Source: Acinetobacter bereziniae LMG 1003 = CIP 70.12 | GTDB taxonomy: Bacteria; Pseudomonadota; Gammaproteobacteria; Pseudomonadales; Moraxellaceae | Assembly (NCBI RefSeq): GCF_000368925.1 | Contig: NZ_KB849756.1 | Span: 78,125-142,124 of the forward strand | DNA length: 64,000 nucleotides | Direction: 5' to 3' | Shown: positions 60,450-64,000 of the stretch, piece by piece | How positions within the stretch are numbered: the first letter of the stretch is position 1 | Layout: each line of letters begins with the position of its first letter | The notes under the pieces: model-generated | Database searches by the model: none | What the model saw: the letters and a program-made list of their open reading frames with translations, nothing else | Told to the model about the DNA's origin: nothing | Position numbers and translations under genes: made by a program

Positions 60450-62291
60450 CTATACAGACAGACTTGCTGAATGCTTTAGTGTTAAATGCTGTCGTTGCGA
60501 TTGTTGCTCTGCCCACTGTTGTAATGTGGTTGGACTGACAGGATTGGCAATTAAATCTAAAAAGACAGGAACAGGACGCTCAGCTTCATCGTTATAACTG
60601 GTGGTAAATAAACGCACCCGATTTAAGCAGATCTTGTCATATTGGCTTCTAAACATTGCAAATTTTTCAATACGTGCTGAAAGCTCAGGGTGCTGTTGAT
60701 GAAATTCAGCAATCACATCCGAAATTGTTTGCCAAAATTCCACTTCGTTATGTTCTGGAAAGTCTTGAAGGAATACATTACTGATATAACGGTAATGCAC
60801 CATGAATAAACCTGTAAAAATAAAGTGACTGAGCTCCAAAGCCGAATGGCGAAGTAAAATTTTTCCTTCTTCTGGAAGTTCTGAAAGCTCAGGGAAGTCT
60901 TCATCTACCAGATTAATATCATCAATAAAGTCTTTCAGTACCATGGCTTTGGGTACACCATTTTCGTGAATTAGCATGGTATTTTCACCATGTGGAGAAA
61001 ATGCAAGACCATATTTATACAAGCAGATCAGTAAGGGTTTTAAACTGACTGTTGCGAATTGTTTTAACCATGCCAAAGGTGTTAGACCTGATGCTTGAAC
61101 AAGCACGTCTAGAACAGATCTGCCTTGAATATCACGATGTAATAACGCAGCTTGGGAGAGTACTTGCTGATGATCTGCGACATAAGGATCGATACTTTCA
61201 CGCCACAAACAGCCAAATAACTCCTTGAATTGATAAGGCGCACCTTCGATTTGGTCATAACAAGGCTGCTGAATGGTTAGCGTCGCAACTTCACCTAGAA
61301 AAACCACGCCAGATTTTTGTAAATCTGCATCTTGTTTGAGTAAATTTTTTAGCCAAGCCGTCACAGCTGGGGCAGCTAAATTTCGTTTTGATGGTAATCC
61401 TCGATAAACTGCTGTATTAAAAATACTTACTGGTAGTTTAATGTAATGACGTTGTGTGTTTGATGTATTGCATAATGTACGAATAGATTGCATTGGTACA
61501 TAATCATCTTGACCAATATCAAGCTCTACAATTCGCTGATGGACAATTTCGTTGCTATAAGTCGGTACAATCCATTGGTGCCATTGCCAAGCATGTACAG
61601 GGATTAAATAATAATCCTCTGCATTCAAAGCATGGCTTTGCATTGTTTCACGAAATTTATTCAGTTCTTCAGCATCAAACTCATACAGATAAAGGTCACC
61701 TGCTTGCCATTCAGGTGTTGAACGAAATTCAGCCAAATCGCGATGTACAGCTAGCCAGAGTAATTTGACTTTAGGTGAGACTTCGGGTGCAGCACTGAGG
61801 TAGTCGTCATAACCAAATCCCATACGCCCTTTGCTCATAATAAGCCATGGATGTCCACGTAACATCCCTTCAATCTTATGGTGTGATTCTGTGAGTACCG
61901 CTGTACTATTTAAGCGATTTTCATCAAAGACATGCGCTTCTGCCAACCACGTATTATTCATTTCTTTGATCAAATAAGCTTTGGTAAAGGGCTTTACTTC
62001 GGCTTGATTAGAAAATGCTGCAATAAATTGATGCAGATTCCAAGCCGCTTGGGTGGAATCTGCATTCAAATCACGTACTGAGCCTTCTTCAATCAACCAA
62101 TGCCCTAACAAATATTGTTTGGCATTAAACTGATAACGGCGGTCATCCAGCGTCAACTGAAATAAATCACCGCCTAAGTTTTCAGCCTGAATAATTTCCT
62201 CATATAAAAATTCAGCAATTGCCATTTCGATCAGGCGTTGTCCTGCACTCCGCCACTGCTTTTGATTAATTTGTAACTGTGCAAAACTCAT
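60450..62291 (-). CDS. IucA/IucC family siderophore synthetase
   Basis: A 613-residue NIS synthetase, which condenses citrate with a hydroxamate amine using ATP. Visible motifs: GHPWLIMSKGRMGFGYDDYLSAAPE (residues about 142-166), PVHAWQWHQW, SIRTLCNTSNTQRHYIKLPVSIFNTAVYRGLPS (about 275-310) and SPHGENTMLI (about 435-444). It overlaps the monooxygenase gene by 4 bases (ATGA). A second member of the family is at the window end, as expected for a siderophore with two condensation steps. Confidence 0.93.
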   Translation of the reverse strand: MSFAQLQINQKQWRSAGQRLIEMAIAEFLYEEIIQAENLGGDLFQLTLDDRRYQFNAKQYLLGHWLIEEGSVRDLNADSTQAAWNLHQFIAAFSNQAEVKPFTKAYLIKEMNNTWLAEAHVFDENRLNSTAVLTESHHKIEGMLRGHPWLIMSKGRMGFGYDDYLSAAPEVSPKVKLLWLAVHRDLAEFRSTPEWQAGDLYLYEFDAEELNKFRETMQSHALNAEDYYLIPVHAWQWHQWIVPTYSNEIVHQRIVELDIGQDDYVPMQSIRTLCNTSNTQRHYIKLPVSIFNTAVYRGLPSKRNLAAPAVTAWLKNLLKQDADLQKSGVVFLGEVATLTIQQPCYDQIEGAPYQFKELFGCLWRESIDPYVADHQQVLSQAALLHRDIQGRSVLDVLVQASGLTPLAWLKQFATVSLKPLLICLYKYGLAFSPHGENTMLIHENGVPKAMVLKDFIDDINLVDEDFPELSELPEEGKILLRHSALELSHFIFTGLFMVHYRYISNVFLQDFPEHNEVEFWQTISDVIAEFHQQHPELSARIEKFAMFRSQYDKICLNRVRLFTTSYNDEAERPVPVFLDLIANPVSPTTLQQWAEQQSQRQHLTLKHSASLSV

Positions 62292-63757
62292 ATGCTTTTC
62301 TCAATATTTGAATATCTTTGTGGGTTTTGTTTATGCTGAGAACTTTGCGACAAAGTTGCTGATGTCATTTTCAGATTTTTTGCCGAATGCTCAATTTCAT
62401 TAGATGGTCTATATGAATGTACTGCTGGATTTTTCTGAATCGCTTGTACTTGTGGATTTTGCAAAGGATCAAAATGCTGGAAACATTGCGACTGTTCAGG
62501 TAGGTCATATAAGGCATAACCCAATAACTGATTAGCAATCGTTGCCGCACGATATGCACCCAAACCCAAGTCTGGTGTACCTACACCATGACTATGCATT
62601 TCCATATTTTGTACATAGATTTCGCCAATACCTGTATATGCAGTACGATAATCAACTGTAATATCCCAATGTCCCTGTGCATTGGTTTGAATATGTGGTT
62701 TAACATGCTTGAGAAATTCAAACTCTGGACTTGTATAGCCTGTCGCGCAGACAACATAATCACTGTCAATACTGAACTGATTTAAGCTGACACGATCCTG
62801 AAAAATCAGTTTGATTTTCCCTTTATCTGTCAGCGCAGCATCAATTAAATTCGATTGGCTATGCAAATGTGTCGCAAGTTGTTGATTGGCAATATTTCTA
62901 TGGTAAAACTTTTTATAAATTTCTCGAATGGTCTGAGCACTAATACCTTTATAAAGATAGGCTTGCTTCGCTAACTGCACATCCTTATTTAAATCATCAA
63001 ATTTATAAAAATGCTGAATATAATCTGGACTAAAGTGTTCCAATCCTAAAGGCGTATATTCCATCGGGAAAAAGCCATTGGCACGTGTCAACCAGTTTAA
63101 GTTAAACTGTGGTTTAGACACTTGATCAAATTGATACTGTCGATCAAATAAATCTAAAAAGATTTCAGCTGCTGACTGACCCGAGCCTAAAACCACCACA
63201 TTGCCTTGCAAATCTTGCGTTGAATGTTTCAGATAGTCTGCTGAATGCTTGCAACGTTCAGGATACGCTTGCATAAACTTACGCACACATTGTGGTACAT
63301 AAGGAACATTCCCAGCACCCAATACAAGATTTCGACAATTGTAGCGTTGCTGAATACCATCTTGGTGCACAGACACTTCAAAACCATAGCTTTTAGGGAT
63401 GATATCCGTCACTGTAGACAGATACTGAATACATTCAAGCTGATCAGCAACCCATTGACAATAATGGTTATATTCCTTACGCGGAATATGTGGCTGCTCA
63501 AGAAAATAAAACTTATATAACCTTTGTTGATCTTTTAAATAATTGAGAAAACTAAACGGACTGGTCGGATCTACCATAGAGACCAAATCTGCCATAAATG
63601 GAACTTGCAATAAGGTATTCGGCAACTGCATACCTGCATGCCAATCAAACTGTTCCTTTTTTTCAAAAAAGAGATATTGCAAATCAGATTTTTTGTGTAA
63701 CAGACTGGCTAAACTTAAATTAAATGGACCTAAACCAACAGCAATAAAATCAAGCAT
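62288..63757 (-). CDS. L-lysine/ornithine/diamine N-monooxygenase (siderophore)
   Basis: A 489-residue flavin-dependent N-hydroxylase of the IucD/PvdA/RhbE group. FAD site GLGPFNLSLASLLHK (residues about 8-22), the LQVPFMADLVSMVDPTSPFSFLNYL segment, NADPH site VVVLGSGQSAAEIFLDL (about 208-224) and ATGY near 382. The ATG at 63757 follows GAAGGA and overlaps the end of the preceding IucA/IucC gene by 8 bases; an earlier in-frame start lies inside that gene. The expected substrate is 1,3-diaminopropane if the product is acinetoferrin-like. Confidence 0.93.
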   Translation of the reverse strand: MLDFIAVGLGPFNLSLASLLHKKSDLQYLFFEKKEQFDWHAGMQLPNTLLQVPFMADLVSMVDPTSPFSFLNYLKDQQRLYKFYFLEQPHIPRKEYNHYCQWVADQLECIQYLSTVTDIIPKSYGFEVSVHQDGIQQRYNCRNLVLGAGNVPYVPQCVRKFMQAYPERCKHSADYLKHSTQDLQGNVVVLGSGQSAAEIFLDLFDRQYQFDQVSKPQFNLNWLTRANGFFPMEYTPLGLEHFSPDYIQHFYKFDDLNKDVQLAKQAYLYKGISAQTIREIYKKFYHRNIANQQLATHLHSQSNLIDAALTDKGKIKLIFQDRVSLNQFSIDSDYVVCATGYTSPEFEFLKHVKPHIQTNAQGHWDITVDYRTAYTGIGEIYVQNMEMHSHGVGTPDLGLGAYRAATIANQLLGYALYDLPEQSQCFQHFDPLQNPQVQAIQKNPAVHSYRPSNEIEHSAKNLKMTSATLSQSSQHKQNPQRYSNIEKSI

Positions 63758-64000
63758 AGATTGCATCCTTCTGTTTAAGACACAAAGGATTCGGCAATTG
63801 AACATAAACTGATTGCTGTTCAACAGGTGCAATCAACTCATCTAATTCATATAAACGCGTCAGCAAGTTACCTTTATATGGCAACGTAGGCTGATATAAC
63901 AAAGCATGTAATAAAGTGCTTTCAGGATACTGTTGCAGCAAATCAGATAACTTATCCTGCAATACATGTATGAGTCTTTGCTCTGAAATACTGCCAGTCG
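63750..64000 (-). CDS. IucA/IucC family siderophore synthetase, C-terminal end (partial)
   Basis: The reading frame is open to the window edge and ends at 63750. The last about 80 residues (LLHALLYQPTLPYKGNLLTRLYELDE, then VQLPNPLCL) resemble the end of IucA/IucC proteins, where the chain closes with a basic segment and an NPL-like motif. The start lies outside the window. As the upstream gene of the visible operon, it makes the second NIS synthetase, giving an IucC + IucD + IucA + acyltransferase set. Confidence 0.75.
   Translation of the reverse strand, partial: TGSISEQRLIHVLQDKLSDLLQQYPESTLLHALLYQPTLPYKGNLLTRLYELDELIAPVEQQSVYVQLPNPLCLKQKDAIYA

Noticed and set aside
1..64000. CRISPR array, tRNA or rRNA genes
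   Set aside because: No regularly spaced short repeats and no cloverleaf or rRNA sequence was noticed on either strand.

Overview
The window looks like chromosome from a gammaproteobacterium of the genus Acinetobacter (Moraxellaceae). This rests on its AT-rich composition, protein sequences and gene neighbourhoods: an OsmC-YcaO fusion, the aroC-prmB pair, a HupE-type urease operon, an acinetoferrin/rhizobactin-like siderophore operon and DUF2058/DUF1275 genes. The assignment comes from recognition, not a database search. I saw no rRNA, tRNA or CRISPR array.

Layout. 1-4.2 kb: end of a Tli4-like gene, OsmC-YcaO fusion, a 203-bp MITE-like element and a YddG-type exporter. 4.3-12.6 kb: a purine/ureide catabolic island with a Rieske oxygenase, a LysR regulator, HpxO, allantoicase, ureidoglycolate lyase, a Tsx-like porin, UraH, UraD and PuuE. 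12.7-15 kb: three unrelated genes. 15.1-20.9 kb: urease operon in the order ureE-F-G-hupE-D-A-B-C. 21-34.5 kb: ordinary housekeeping genes (two Usp proteins, CinA-like, aroC, prmB, AarF-like kinase, two acyl-CoA dehydrogenases, MaoC, AraC regulator, gcvH). 34.5-38.2 kb: DAHP synthase behind a long regulatory leader, then a PAS-GGDEF-EAL protein. 38.5-43.9 kb: a persulfide/sulfur cluster (ETHE1/Blh-like hydrolase, two YeeE-type proteins, BigR/SqrR-like ArsR regulator, SulP permease) interrupted by a zeta-toxin module. 44-50.4 kb: sstT, YoaK-like, DUF2058 and late cobalamin genes. 51.2-54.5 kb: decayed prophage island with a duplicated ~173-bp sequence. 54.5-64 kb: hydroxamate-citrate siderophore uptake and biosynthesis operon, cut by the window end.

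How the genes work together. HpxO, UraH, UraD, PuuE, Alc and AllA form an unbroken route from urate to glyoxylate plus urea, and urease 3 kb away turns the urea into ammonia. Sequences matching the sigma-54 (-24/-12) promoter stand before nearly every transcription unit of this route, including urease, so the whole region looks like one nitrogen-scavenging regulon.

The most striking observation is the DAHP synthase leader (35.6-36.0 kb, minus strand). A good sigma-70 promoter is followed by a small ORF containing YYFWQFF, then mutually exclusive hairpins and an intrinsic terminator. A second small ORF with the run FYWFYF follows, and its aromatic codons are complementary to the Shine-Dalgarno region of the DAHP synthase gene. 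This reads as two attenuators in series, the first transcriptional and the second possibly translational. The peptides and pairings are seen in the sequence; the mechanism is inference.
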